A stretch of DNA of 64,000 nucleotides from Brachyhypopomus gauderio (GCF_052324685.1 NC_135211.1:218501-282500); one strand, 5' to 3'; positions 25,678 to 36,295 are shown, counted from the stretch's first letter. Notes: generated by a model from the sequence alone, not told the origin. A program made the numbers and translations.

Positions 25678-26719
25678 AATGTCACTCACACTTTTCTGCT
25701 AGCTTGTCTAAAATTCGCCCTTCCTTCAATTTCTCACTTGTCAAGACCTGCAGGTCTTCAAACAAAAGGTCAGTTTGTAGACCCTTTTCCTGTCAAAGTT
25801 TTGATCCTTTTGTCCACCAGTCATCGGAATGTGTATGATTTTCACCAGTTTACACAGTGTAGCTCCCTTGCCTTCAGTTGCAGGGTTATGTCGTCTTAGA
25901 TAAGACGCTTTTGAAATTATTTGTGAAAATGCACCCAAAACCTATTCAAAACAGATTTGATGGAAGCACTGCAGGAGCTGCTCCAAGACGCATTTTGTCC
26001 AGAAAATGTGCTATCATGAATGCATCCATATCACCAACACACATTTACAAACCAAACCATAGGCAATAAAATACATGAGTAAACTGATTTGTGGACCTTT
26101 GTGGCACTTGGTACTGCTGAGATCAGGATCATTACAGAGTTCAGCAATTATTTTCCCAACTAGGTCATTGATACATTGGAATCCCCAATGTTTTCTGGAA
26201 CAGAATAGGCTATGCCTTTCGGATGAGAATAAAAAAAGACTTCAAGAACCAAAAAAGAAGTTAAGCTGCCTTCAGCTGATGTACTCAGACTAAAGGGAAA
26301 CACTTTAAATCCCAAGGTGAAATGCACATGCTCAAAATTTTATCAGGACAGAGTACATGTTTTACTTTGATATTAAGAGCGATCACTGGATTGTCTTCCA
26401 GTAAATTAATGTTTTCTTCCGCTACAAAACGTTTTTTCAACAACTATAAAGAGGCTATGCAACGAAACTGAGCTGAGATGTCAAGTGCCTTTAATTGTAC
26501 ATTTTTGACCCCACTTCAAATGCTGCTGTTACCTGACCAGTTCGATTGTTAGTTTGCCAGATTCTCAATCTCTGGGATGTGAGATCATGCACCAGGTTTA
26601 GTGAATGTTTAAGGGTGAAGGTCTTTAATTTCTGCACAAATTCCACAAACATAGCTCAGGTCCTGCTCAACATGTCAACATGTGGCGACAGCAAGTGCCT
26701 TTGGGGTCCTACAAAAATC

Positions 26720-26792
26720 GCCCGGCTAGCTCAGTCGGTAGAGCATGAGACTCTTAATCTCAGGGTCGTGGGTTCGAGCCCCACGTTGGGCG
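26720..26792 (+). tRNA. tRNA-Lys(CTT), fully intact reference copy
   Basis: Canonical in every position: acceptor GCCCGGC with GTTGGGC, D arm with GG at 18-19, anticodon stem TGAGA with TCTCA, loop CTCTTAA, T loop TTCGAGC, discriminator G. It matches the vertebrate tRNA-Lys(CTT) consensus as I know it. It sits in the last whole pair before the array edge. Confidence 0.97.
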
Positions 26793-26881
26793 AGAGGCTG
26801 ATTTGTTTGAGTGAAATGTTGAAATTTAGTTAATCTGTTTGCACAAAATACGTCTAAAAAAGAAGAGAAAGGAACATACAT

Positions 26882-26908
26882 CGTCCCTGGGTGGGCTCGA
26901 ACCACCAT

Positions 26909-26949
<41 letters not shown>

Positions 26950-26955
26950 AGAGAC
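26882..26955 (-). tRNA. tRNA-Asn(GTT)
   Basis: Complete cloverleaf, C17 form; last tRNA of the array. Confidence 0.96.
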
Positions 26956-27077
26956 CAGATGCTTCTGTGCTTACATAGTTCTTCCTCAAAAGAAAAACCC
27001 AACAAGCACATTCCTCCTGTTTGCTGGCTTTTGATGAAATGAGCAAATGCATAAAGGATGCAACATCAAGGTCACTC

Positions 27078-27223
27078 ACTTCATATGCTGCTGTTACCTG
27101 ACCAGTTCGATTGTTAGTTTGCCAGATTCTCAATCTCTGGGATGTGAGATCATGCACCAGGTTGAGTGAATGTTTAAGGGTGAAGGCCTTTAGTCTCTGC
27201 ACAAATTCCACAAACATAGCTCA
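27078..27223. repeat. Diverged partial array unit at the array edge
   Basis: The spacer of the last unit stops at about 27079 (gtcactcac) and jumps to a sequence that normally lies about 830 bp further along the repeat (acttcaaatgctgctg, here acttcatatgctgctg). The junction shares a few bases (cac/act). The 146-bp partial copy then carries several differences that no full unit has, and stops at catagctca, where Gypsy sequence begins. Edge copies that diverge from a homogenised array are expected, since they recombine less. Confidence 0.85.
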
Positions 27224-28041
27224 CATCTGCTATGTGGTCTCGATGTTCATGCCATGATGAACTAAAGATGACTACATCATCAATGTAGGCTGCTGCGTAG
27301 GCTTCTGCTCCTCGCAGTATCTGGTCCATGACCCTCTGAAATTTCGCTGCGGCTCCATGGAGTCCGAACGGCATAGTAGTAAACTGATATAGTCCACCAG
27401 GTGATCTGAACGCAGCCAGTTCCTTTGCTGAATCATCTAAAGGTAATTGCCAGTATCCTTTACATAAGTCTAATGTGCTCAGGTACTTGGCTTTTCCTAG
27501 CCTTTCGACCAGTTCGTCAAACCTGGGCATTTGGTAAGGGTCAAAAGCAGATATGCTGTTCAGTTTTGAAAAATCAATGCAGAACCTAAGTTCTCCATCC
27601 TTCTTAGGTACCAGTACTACAGGGCTACACCATTCACTTTGTGAAGGCTCTATTACCCCTGACTCCAGCATGTGCTCCACCTCTTCGTTCAACTGTAGTA
27701 TGAGTAGTAGTATATGGTATGTAGTATATGTAGTATGTAGTATGGCACTCTGCAGTGAGTCTGTCGAATCGGCTCTGGTGCTTGCAGGCGAATATGGTGT
27801 TGTGTCACCTCTGTGAGTCCTGGCCGTGCACTGAAGAAGGCCTCTAGTATAATTTGCTGTAATTCTTACTTGCAGATAGATGACTTACATCAGGGATGGT
27901 CGTGTCAGATGTTGAGGGGAAGTACTGTTCCTCTGTCTCTTCCTCCTCATTGATGACTCTGGCCCATAATTGCTCTGCCTCTGTCTCCTGCCTTTCCTTC
28001 CATGGTCAAAGTAAATTAATGTGGAATGTTTGCATCTTCTT
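27224..28041 (-). pseudogene. Reverse transcriptase fragment of the Gmr1-like element
   Basis: The best conserved stretch (about 27224-27692) reads as a Gypsy reverse transcriptase. It has SGVIEPSQSEW, a KKDG.LRFCIDFSKLN block, LSTLDLCKGYWQLPL and the catalytic YIDDVVIFS. The sequence up to 28041 is the weaker protease-to-RT linker. Fossil; it ends at the edge of the tRNA array. Confidence 0.88.
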
Positions 28042-29665
28042 CAATCAATCAATCAATCAATCAATCAAATTTTATTTATATAGCGCTTTTTACAACAGTT
28101 GTTGTCACAAAGCAGCTTTACAAGTGCCGAGTCCTAGCCCCCAGTGAGCAAGCCAAGGGCGACAGTGGCAAGGAAAAACTCCCTAGTTTTTTGCATGAGG
28201 AAGAAACCTTGAGAGGAACCAAGACTCAGGGGGGGAACCCATCCTCCTCTGGCCGACACCGGTCACCATGACAACAACTACAATTTAGACAGAAAGAAAT
28301 AAATAAAAGGAAAAGATGTAGTATTGTCCATCATGGTGTAGGCTTATCTGGTCAGGCAGTAGGTGGCTGGCACTGGATAACTCGCTTGTCTCTCCTCATT
28401 TCATTTTTCCTCGAGCAGGCGGGCAGCCATGTCGAGAAAATAAAACAGGGAAAATTAGCCCTGTATGAGAACATATACAGGACAGATGAAATTAAACACA
28501 TTTCTGGAGTGTGTGGAGCAACTCCGGCATTAAGTTAAACTATTACAGCCTAGCTAAAAAGGCAGAACCAGAAGGTAACAGGCTTGGGGGCATTCTGAGA
28601 CAATGGCATCCATCCACTGCACTGTCAACAAACTTGAGTGACCACGAGCAGTGACAGGATGACAGCATCAGCGCCCCAGTCTACCATAAAACCCTTCATC
28701 TATGAACCCCTGGATCTGTACCTTTATCTAAGGGGGGATGTTAATTATCAAACGCTAAACCAAATAGGTGGGTTTTCAACCTAGACTTAAAGATTGTTAC
28801 TGTGTCAGAGTCCCGTACGCATTTTGGGAGGTTGTTCCAAAGCTGGGGGGCCTTATAAGAAAAGGCTCTTCCCCCTGCTGTTACCTTATTAATTTGTGGA
28901 ACTAATAAAAGACCAGCACCCTGTGATCTTAGTTGACGTGGGGGTTCATAGTAGGAAATAAGTTCCTGGAGGTATTCAGGAGCAAGCCCGTGTAGTGCTT
29001 TATATGTTAATAATAGAATTTTAAAATCAATACGAAATTTAACTGGGATCCAATGCAGGGCTGATATGACTGGTCTAATATACTGAAATTTTCTAGTTCT
29101 GGTCAGAACTCTGGCTGCGGCATTTTGAACTATTTGAAGTTTATTTAGATTCCTATTTGAACATCCTGACAGTAGTGAATTGCAGTAGTCTAATCTAGAG
29201 CTAACAAAGGTGTGCACCAATTTTTCTGCATCATCCTGTGATAATACATTTCTTAATTTGGCAATGTTGCGGAGGTGTAGAAATGCTATCCTAGTAGTAT
29301 TATCTATGTATTTATCAAATGATAGGTCGGAGTCGAGTATGACGCCTAGGTTTTTGGCTACTGTGCCAGGTGTAATGGGATAGTCTGCAAGATTAAGCAT
29401 TAAATTTGGATTTTTTTATCTTGCGGCCTTAGGGCCCACAAGGAGAACTTCTGTTTTGTCCTTATTTAGTTGGAGGAAGTTTAGAGACATCCAGCATTTA
29501 ATATCTCTTACACAGGCCTCAATTTTTCCTAAACTGAGTTTGTCATCAGGTTTGGCTGATATGTAAAGTTGAGTGTCATCTGCATAGCAGTGAAAATTGA
29601 CACCATGTTTGTTTATAACTGTGCCCAATGGTAGCATATATAATGTAAATAATAGTGGTCCTAAG
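28042..29665 (-). mobile_element. 5'-truncated L2-type LINE
   Basis: This 1624-bp insertion lies inside the Gmr1-like element and is flanked by the 8-bp duplication atcttctt (28034-28041 and 29666-29673). On the minus strand it begins inside the reverse transcriptase ([12 protein letters not shown]), continues past the catalytic motif [11 protein letters not shown] and through the C-terminal domain (29400-28741, with SSRLDYCNSLLSG and ALHWIPVKFRIDFKILLLTYKA motifs). It ends in a 3' UTR of about 700 bp and a (CAAT)n-type tail read on the plus strand at 28042-28067. One in-frame TAA lies at 29416-29418; otherwise the frame is open. The 5' truncation, tail and target duplication are the marks of target-primed reverse transcription. 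Confidence 0.92.
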
Positions 29666-31040
29666 ATCTTCTTGCGTCTATCAGGTAGGTACAATTCGTA
29701 CGTGGTTGAACTGATCTTCTTCGTGACTTCATATGGTTCATGCCATTTGGTAATAGGCCGTTGTCCACTGTTGGTAGTAGTAATAATACTTTTTGGCTTG
29801 GCATCAAATTTCGGTTTCTGGATGTTTTATCATACCAGACTTTTTGCTGCTGCTGTGCTCTAACCATATTGTCATGCACCAGCTCTGCCATCTTATCCAA
29901 CTTCTCCCTCATCTTAAGTACGTAGGACAAGATGCTCATTTGTTTGCTTGGCATGTCTCCCTCCCAGGCTTATCTTAGGACATCCAACGGTCCTCTCACC
30001 TGGCGGCCATAGAGCAACTCAAATGGTGAGTATACGGTTGACGATTGCGGGACTTCTCGATACACAAAGAGTAGGTATGGGAGCCATTGGTCCCAGTCCA
30101 TTCCGTTTTCTGAAACGAACTTGCGCAGCATCGACTTCAGTGTTTTGTTAAACCTTTCAACCATCCCATCAGTCTGAGGGTGATATGGAGTGGTCCTAAT
30201 TCCTTTTATGCCCAGTAATGAAAATACTTCTTTAATTTGCCTAGTGCCTTGGTCTGTCACGACGTCTCTAGGTATGCCTACTCTGGAAAATAGTTACATT
30301 AACGCGTTAACTATTTGTCTGGTCTTGATCTTCCTGAGTGGGAAGGCTTCTGGGTAGTGTGTGGCATAGTCACACACTACTAGAATGTATTTATTGCCTG
30401 ACCTACTTCTTTTAAGTGGGCCTACAATGTCCATTGCTATTCGTGTAAATGAAACATCAATAATGGGTAGGCTAACCAACGGTACTCTATCACCCATCGG
30501 CATGGTTAATTGGCAATCAGGGCATGACTTGCAAAAGTTCACTACATCCGTGTATAATCCTGGCCAATAAAATCTGCTAGCTATACGGGCTAATGTCTTC
30601 TGTTGCCCTAGGTGTCCTGCCCATGGTACCATGTGAGCTAGTTGCAGTATCTCTGTCCTGACGTTTTTGGGTATTACCAACTGTTCTCCCTTGTCACTAC
30701 GCCTATACAGCTTGTCGTCTTTTATGACGAACTGCTCTTGCCCCGTAATTTTGCTTCATATACCTCCATTTTTCACTTTCAACACAGACTTTAACGTTAC
30801 ATTGCGCTTCTGTAAATCCACGATGTTGCTGGGTAAATCATTCAAGTCGACTATCCTGGGTTAAGGTAGGTACTCTTTAACAGTCGTGCCTTTTATTTTT
30901 GCTTTACGTCGGTCATTTCTGGACTGTTTAACTCTTTTGGTTTCCCGAAATGGCAGTTCATCTAAAGTCAGCGTGTCGCTGCACTGCCTGTTTAGCCTGT
31001 AGTCGTGTCACTACTCTTACTTCAGGTTTGTTATTCCCTC
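29666..31040 (-). pseudogene. Integrase fragment of the Gmr1-like element
   Basis: About 30680-30294 reads as the H2C2 zinc-binding region and start of the integrase core (GHLGQQKTLARIASRFYWPG, then CKSCPDCQ, then MDIVGPL and VVCDYATHYPEA). About 30260-29970 holds the rest of the core (MTDQGTRQIK, GMVERFNKTLK) and about 29954-29680 the C-terminal region. Fossil with several interruptions. On this strand it precedes the reverse transcriptase. Confidence 0.85.
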
Positions 31041-31045
31041 CCCGT

Positions 31046-31236
31046 TGTTGTGTTCTTATGATATGAACGTGGGTAACTAATTAACGACCAACGGAAGCAA
31101 GGATGTGGTACAACTTCTTTTACTTCGTAGCTCCACAACAACATTCACCATGCCCAGCAATCGATCAATCCCCGAACCCCATGGTCGTGACAGTGCCGTG
31201 CAATCGAGCACAGATCGCTTGCCCATGTATATCACA
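31046..31236 (-). repeat. 3' LTR of the Mag-like element
   Basis: 191 bp, TG at one end and CA at the other, about 99% identical to the copy at 35643-35833. Confidence 0.95.
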
Positions 31237-31572
31237 TCCCTCATTTCAAGACTGAGACATCGTTTACAACTAAAGTAATCTGAACTCGATGCATGAAATA
31301 AAGTGTATTAACTCAAACACAATAGCACATCCACGTGTGTACTTCAAGAACCTTAAGGTGATATCAGTAAACTAATGGCTTTCAGTAGACCATTACTAGA
31401 CATGTTTCTATTTGACTTAGCAATGTGTCTTGTTCACCTTTGTGTTTGCTCTGAACAAATCTAAACTAAACATTTCAACCTAAACTACACATTCCTTGTA
31501 AACTTTAACATTTCACTCCTCCATCCTATAGGCTTGACACTCATTGGGTAACACCTCGTGTTATCTAACGAA

Positions 31573-34500
31573 TTAGTCCCTGTATCTGGCTGGTCGTCTT
31601 ACTGCCCTACCAGATCTCATGTAGCACGTAGGCATATTGTCATTGTCCACAGGAGGTGGAGTGTCAACTGGTTGTTGGTCTGTTTCTGGTCTCGGGTTAG
31701 TCATCTCTGAATCAGCGTGTTCATCAGGGTGTGTATTCCGGAACAGGCTTGGGTGGATCTTTCTCAGATGACGTCTATTCCTCCTTAACATCATACCTGC
31801 TGGAGTTTGCACGGTGTAGGAGCGTGGTTCAGCTCTCTGTTGAAGGACCACCGCAGGTTCCCAACCTCGACAGGTTTGCATGTGTACAGTGTCACCTGGA
31901 CTCAGCAAAGGAAGTGGTTTTGCATGCTGGTCATAGTGGTGTTTTTGACGACGCTGCAGATCCTGTATTCTTTCATGTACCTTCTGCAGTGATGTCTGTT
32001 TCAGTACTGTACTGGAACAAGGGAGCGTGCTCCGCAAGACTCTGCCCATTAACATCTGTGCAGGTGACATATGTAGACCTGTCACTGGTGTGTTTCTGAG
32101 CGACAACAGCACAAGATGTGGGTCTGTGCCAGACTGCATGGCCTTTTTCAGCGCATGTTTCACTGTTTTGATGGATCGCTCAGCCATTCCGTTTGACGAG
32201 GGAAAACCTGGACTGGAGTGTGTGAGCTTGATCTCTCATGAATCTGCAAACGATTTCATCTCATAGCTGGCGAATGGGACATGATCGCTCACCAGCTCTT
32301 TGGGGATCCCATGCCTTGCGAAAACAGACTTCATTTTTTGAATTACTGTATATGCAGTTGTATCAGATAAGTTGAGCACCTCTGGATACTTGGTCAAATA
32401 ATCCACTAGCAGAAGATACGACTGACCTTTCAGCATGAAGATATCTGCTCCGACTTTCATCCATGGTAACTCTGGAACCTGATGAGGCATGAGCGGTTCT
32501 CGCTGATGTTTTGGTAAGAACTGCTGGCATTGTAAACATTTCTCGATCATGGTCTCTATGTCCTGTGCCATGCCAGGCCAGTACAGGGTTTTTCTTGCTT
32601 TGGATTTTGTGCGTTGCACTCCTTGATGTGCAACATGCAATTTGTCTAAAATCACTTTTCTGAAGCTCTGAGGTATGACAATTTTCTCTCCCATCATGAT
32701 GATGTCATTTTGTATGCTAATGATGTCACGCATTGGCCAGTAACAGTGAAGTGACGACTCAAGGCTGTGCTTCTTTGTGGGCCAACCTGTCAGATGTTTT
32801 TTGCATACAGCTTGTAACACGCTATCAGCAGCTGTTGCCTCCTTCAGTCTTCTGAGGGTTTCTTCACTCAGGGCATCAGTAGCTTCTAAGGCGTATACAA
32901 CTTTCTCCTCACATGGATTTTCAGACATGGTTTCACTGCCTCTTCCAACTGTGGCGCGTGATAGAGCGTCTGCAATGTGTAAGTCTTTACCTGGTGTGTA
33001 TGTCACATGTAAATCATACCTTTGCAATTGTAGCATCATTGCTTGTAGTCGTGCTGGTGCTCTGCTCAGCGGCTTGCGCATTATGACTTCCAGTGGCTTA
33101 TGATCAGATTGCACACTCACGGGTCTGCCGTAGACATATTGGTGGAACCTCTTGGTGGCAAACACTATGGCAAGTAACTCCTTCTCTATTTGTGCATATC
33201 TTTTCTCTGTATCTGTGAGAGCTCGCGAGGCATAACACACTGGGCGGCCTTCCTGCAACAGACAAGCTCCCAATCCATCCTTGGAGGAGTCTGCTTGTAA
33301 AGTGAGTTCCTTTTCGTGGTCAAAATACCTGAGAACTGGGGCTTGTGTAAGAGCATCCTTTAGAGTTTTCAGTGCTGCGCTATGATGAGGACACCACTGC
33401 CAGGCTGCATCCTTCTTTAGCAACTGTCTGAGAGGAGCCGTGAGTGAAGCTTCATTTGGAATGTATTGTGCCAAGAATTTTGTCATTCCCAACAGACGTT
33501 GTAAACTTTGTTTATCCTCAGGTTCAGGCATGTCAACAATTGCCTTAATTTTGGCTTTGTCTGCTCTTTGACCAGCTGCTGTGATGACATGGCCCATGTA
33601 TTTCACTGTGTCTACTTTAAACTGGATCTTGTCCTTGTTAAACTTAACATTGGCTGTTCTTGCTCTCTCCATTACCTTTTGAAGGATCTTGTCGTGCTCC
33701 TGTTCTGACGATGCTGCAATAATCATGTCATCAGCAATGATGTGAACACCTGAGATGTCGCCAAAAGTCTCACAATTCTTCTGTTGAAACACTTCGCTGG
33801 CAGACTTGATCCCAAATGGGAGTCTGAGAAAACAAAAATGACCCCATGGTGTGTTGAAAGTGCACAGCTTTGACGAGGGCTCATCCAACTTGATCTGCCA
33901 GTATCCATCCTTTTCATCTAAGATGGAAAAGATGGACTTTCCTGTCAATTTGCTACGGACCTCTTCTGGAGTTGGAATGGAGTAATGCTGGCGTTTAACT
34001 TCCTGATTCAGGTCGCAAGGGTCCAAGCATACCCTAAGCGTTCCATTTTTCTTTTTTGTGGCAACAAGACTATTAACCCATTCAGTTGGCTCACTAACAG
34101 GCGTTATGACTTGTCTTTCCTGTAATTGTTTCAGTGTCTTTTTTAATGGATCCATAACAGAGAGGGGTACATTTCTGCAGGCATGTATCACTGGTGTGAC
34201 AGTTGGGTCAATATGTATGTGGTGGACTCCAGGAAATTCACCCAGTCCTGTGAAGACCTCTGCATATTGTTGTAACAGCTCCTCTTTGGTGGCTGGAAAT
34301 GGTTTGAGTTGTGGGGTTTTTGCTGTAAGCATTTCGATCCTCTTGAGCAGCTGCAACTCCTCACATGCACTTCCACCCAGAATAGGTTTGTCAGCATGAC
34401 TGGTTACGTGAAAGTCAAGCATAGCCTTGTGTTTGGCCGTTTTACACTCTAGAGATACTACCCCATCCACAGGCAGCCGCGCACCACCAAAAGCAATTAA

Positions 34501-35526
34501 CACAGTTTTTGTGACCTTTAGGTGGGTTGGACCTGGTAACTGCTGGTATAGATTCCTGGGAAGTACATTAGCATCAGCTCCTGTGTCCAGTTTGAAATTT
34601 ATTTGTAAACCTCTGATTGTAGCCGTTTCATGCCATATAGTGTCTTTCTTCTGACTTGCCATTTCCATGTTTTCATGTTGTACCATCCCTATGTATAAAG
34701 AATCTACTTCACTCTCTATGTTATGGACAGTCTTCTCTTTCCTGTTGCTGATCTTCACATTGTCAGCTCTACATACCTTCGAGAAGTGGTTGTTCTTTCC
34801 GCATTTATGACACACCACACCATAAGCTGGGCATCGTCTAGGCTCATGCTTGTTTCCACACTTATGGCAGTCATTCATCATTTGCTTCTTGCTGTTTATT
34901 CTGCTTTTGTTCCATCCTGTACATTTTTGTACAGTTACATTTCTTAATGCATCCACTGAGGTGTCGTGCATAACGGGCGTTGTTAACATTGATTGAAGCT
35001 GTGTTTTAGCAAGCTCTGAAGATCTGCATATATCTATAGCTTTGCGTAGAGTTAAGTCGGTTTCTCTTAGTAGCCTCTCTTTCAAACGAGTATCGTTTAT
35101 ACTGAATACTAGCTTATCTCTAATCATATCGTTTTAATTTATTGCAAATTCACAGTCTTTGCACTTCTGGCGTAGTTCTGTTATAAATCTGTCCACCGAT
35201 ATTCCTGGAGACATTGTGTGGGACCAGAACTGGTATCGTTCAAAAACAACATTCTTTTGTGGGCTGCAATAATCCCTGAATGCTTTCACGATGTCCTCCA
35301 TTAGCATCGTGTCATTTTCTCCGGTCGGTGTAATGGCGAGTGTGTTATACACTTCTAACGCTTCTTCGCCAACAGTATGAAGTAGAATGGCACATTTTAC
35401 CTTTTCCTCTTTTTCCAGTGCTCCAGAAGCGTCCATGTACATCCGGAATCGTTGTTCCCATCTGCGCCAGTTTTCAGCTAAACTACCTGTGAGAATCAGC
35501 GGCGACGGCGGCTTGAATTGCTCCAT
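31573..35526 (-). pseudogene. gag-pol coding interior of the Mag-like element
   Basis: Parts from high to low coordinate. Gag (about 35526-35130, with LAENWRRWEQRFRMYMDA and PGISVDRFITELRQKCKDCE) is followed by two CCHC-type zinc knuckles (CHKCGNKHEPRRCP and CHKCGKNNHFSKVC, near 34860-34760). The protease has KLDTGADANVLP. Reverse transcriptase has LRVCLDPCDLN, LDEKDGYWQIKLDE and IADDMII, an IADD form of the catalytic box. RNase H contains LTLQADSSKDGLGACLL. Integrase has an HHCC region and core (about 32800-32240) and a C-terminal part (about 32190-31570). Long stretches are open, in keeping with recent insertion. Fossil; no envelope gene. Confidence 0.9.
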
Positions 35527-35629
35527 TTTTGCCTCAACGGTCTTTTTTTTTTTTCTCGCACGTGCTCGATGTGGATAAACTTCTACAAGCTCATTTACGG
35601 TACCATCCTCGTGTTACTCCGTAACTCCG

Positions 35630-35642
35630 ACTTCTGACACCA
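35630..35642 (-). other. Primer-binding site, tRNA-Leu type
   Basis: Directly inside the 5' LTR the minus strand reads TGGTGTCAGAAGT, the complement of the 3' end of a tRNA-Leu with CCA added (13 of 13 bases by memory of vertebrate tRNA-Leu(CAG)). Confidence 0.75.
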
Positions 35643-35833
35643 TGTTGTGTTCTTATGATATGAACGTGGGTAACTAATTAACGACCAACGGAAGCAAGGA
35701 TGTGGTACAACTTCTTTTACTTCGTAGCTCCACAACAACATTCACCATGCCCAGCAATCAATCAATCCCCGAACCCCATGGTCGTGACAGTACCGTGCAA
35801 TCGAGCACAGATCGCTTGCCCATGTATATCACA
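35643..35833 (-). repeat. 5' LTR of the Mag-like element
   Basis: 191 bp; differs from the partner LTR at two G/A positions. Followed on the outside by the target duplication cccgt. Confidence 0.95.
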
Positions 35834-36295
35834 CCCGTAGCAACTCTGCTAACACCGGGATATCTCGGCCCAATATAACTGCATACGGGGACTGGTTAAC
35901 AATTCCTACCGTTAAAAGATAGGTCTGATCATTAATCTCTATGCTTATGTCCGCTGTTGGATATTCTTGTTCATCTCCGTGTATGCAGCGTACACTTAAT
36001 GTAGCAGTATTCGGCGTTATTTGCTCATTCAGCCACTCTTCCCTAACTAGCATCTGACTAAAGCCTGAATGCACTAGAGCTTTGAACGTTTTCCCGTTCA
36101 AATGGAAAGCTTTGATGTAGTGAGGGTATGTTGCTTAATCCATGTTCTTATTTCAGGGTTGATGCTTTGTAGGAACTGTTCCATTATGATTGCGTCGCCA
36201 ATTTCTTCTTTAGTTTTTTGCTTTGGCATCATCCACTTATCGTACAGATATATCAAATGTGAACAACCAGATAGGAAAAAGTAGGCAAACAACAC
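35834..36295 (-). pseudogene. Protease and SCAN-like gag fragment of the Gmr1-like element
   Basis: About 36101-35839 reads as a Gypsy aspartic protease (ALVHSGFSQMLVREEWL, VRCIHGDEQEYPTADISIEI, PYAVILGRDIPVL). The position of the active-site box is recognisable. About 36290-36100 encodes DKWMMPKQKTKEEIGDAI followed by EQFLQSINPEIRTWIKQH. This resembles the SCAN-like part of gag known in Gmr1-type Gypsy elements, from which vertebrate SCAN domains are thought to derive. Fossil. Confidence 0.75.

Larger units (their letters stand above)
1..27079. repeat. Tandem array of 1390-bp units, each with tRNA-Lys and tRNA-Asn
   Basis: The sequence at base 1 recurs at 1391, 2781 and so on with a period of exactly 1390 bp; one unit (the one with its Lys gene at 17160) is 1389 bp. 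Nineteen Lys/Asn tRNA pairs are present. Units differ from one another by only a few substitutions. Each unit holds a plus-strand tRNA-Lys(CTT), 89 bp of intergenic DNA, a minus-strand tRNA-Asn(GTT), then about 1.15 kb of spacer. I see no other RNA gene and no credible protein in the spacer: its short open frames of 60-95 codons are repeated only because the unit is repeated. The array is cut by the window start, so its true size is unknown. A hAT-type insertion (24465-25677) interrupts it once. Its right edge is a deletion junction into a diverged partial unit. Confidence 0.97.
31046..35833 (-). mobile_element. Mag-like Ty3/Gypsy LTR element, nearly whole and young
   Basis: The 4788-bp element is bounded by 191-bp LTRs (31046-31236 and 35643-35833) that begin TG and end CA and differ at only two bases. 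A 5-bp duplication, cccgt, flanks it at 31041-31045 and 35834-35838. On the minus strand the order is 5' LTR, primer-binding site (35630-35642, complementary to the 3' end of tRNA-Leu), gag, protease, reverse transcriptase, RNase H, integrase, a purine-rich tract (about 31237-31247) and 3' LTR. The protein is of the Mag clade (similar to K02A2.6-type sequences), with no envelope frame. It looks nearly whole, with about two interruptions. Two differences in 191 bp suggest an age of roughly one to a few million years, if fish neutral rates of a few per billion per year apply. Confidence 0.93.
27224..36295 (-). mobile_element. Decayed Gmr1-like Ty3/Gypsy element, split by two later insertions
   Basis: Three blocks on the minus strand share orientation and fit one element. 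From high to low coordinate they are a SCAN-like gag piece and aspartic protease (about 35834-36295), integrase (about 29666-31040), then the protease/RT linker and reverse transcriptase (27224-28041). Integrase upstream of RT is the order described for Gmr1 of cod and its relatives, unlike ordinary Gypsy. The L2 copy at 28042-29665 and the Mag-like element at 31046-35833 are insertions with their own target duplications. It is broken in many places and lacks visible LTRs: the left end abuts the tRNA array and the right end another Gypsy remnant. It is clearly older than both insertions. Confidence 0.8.

Noticed and set aside
1-27079. CRISPR-like or rDNA-like array
   Set aside because: The period is 1390 bp with no short repeat/spacer alternation, and I find no 5S, 18S or 28S sequence in the unit; the host is a vertebrate.
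27078-27223. Minus-strand frame through the partial unit, open into the Gypsy fragment
   Set aside because: The frame (FVEFVQRLKAFTLKHSL and on) matches no family that I know and joins the Gypsy frame only by chance at the edge junction.
27224-31040. Two unrelated Gypsy fragments instead of one element
   Set aside because: The L2 insertion has an exact target duplication and the DNA on both sides fits one Gypsy element; the odd order is explained by the Gmr1 group.
31046-35833. Endogenous retrovirus with an envelope
   Set aside because: The space between the integrase end and the 3' LTR is only about 340 bp and holds no envelope-like frame.
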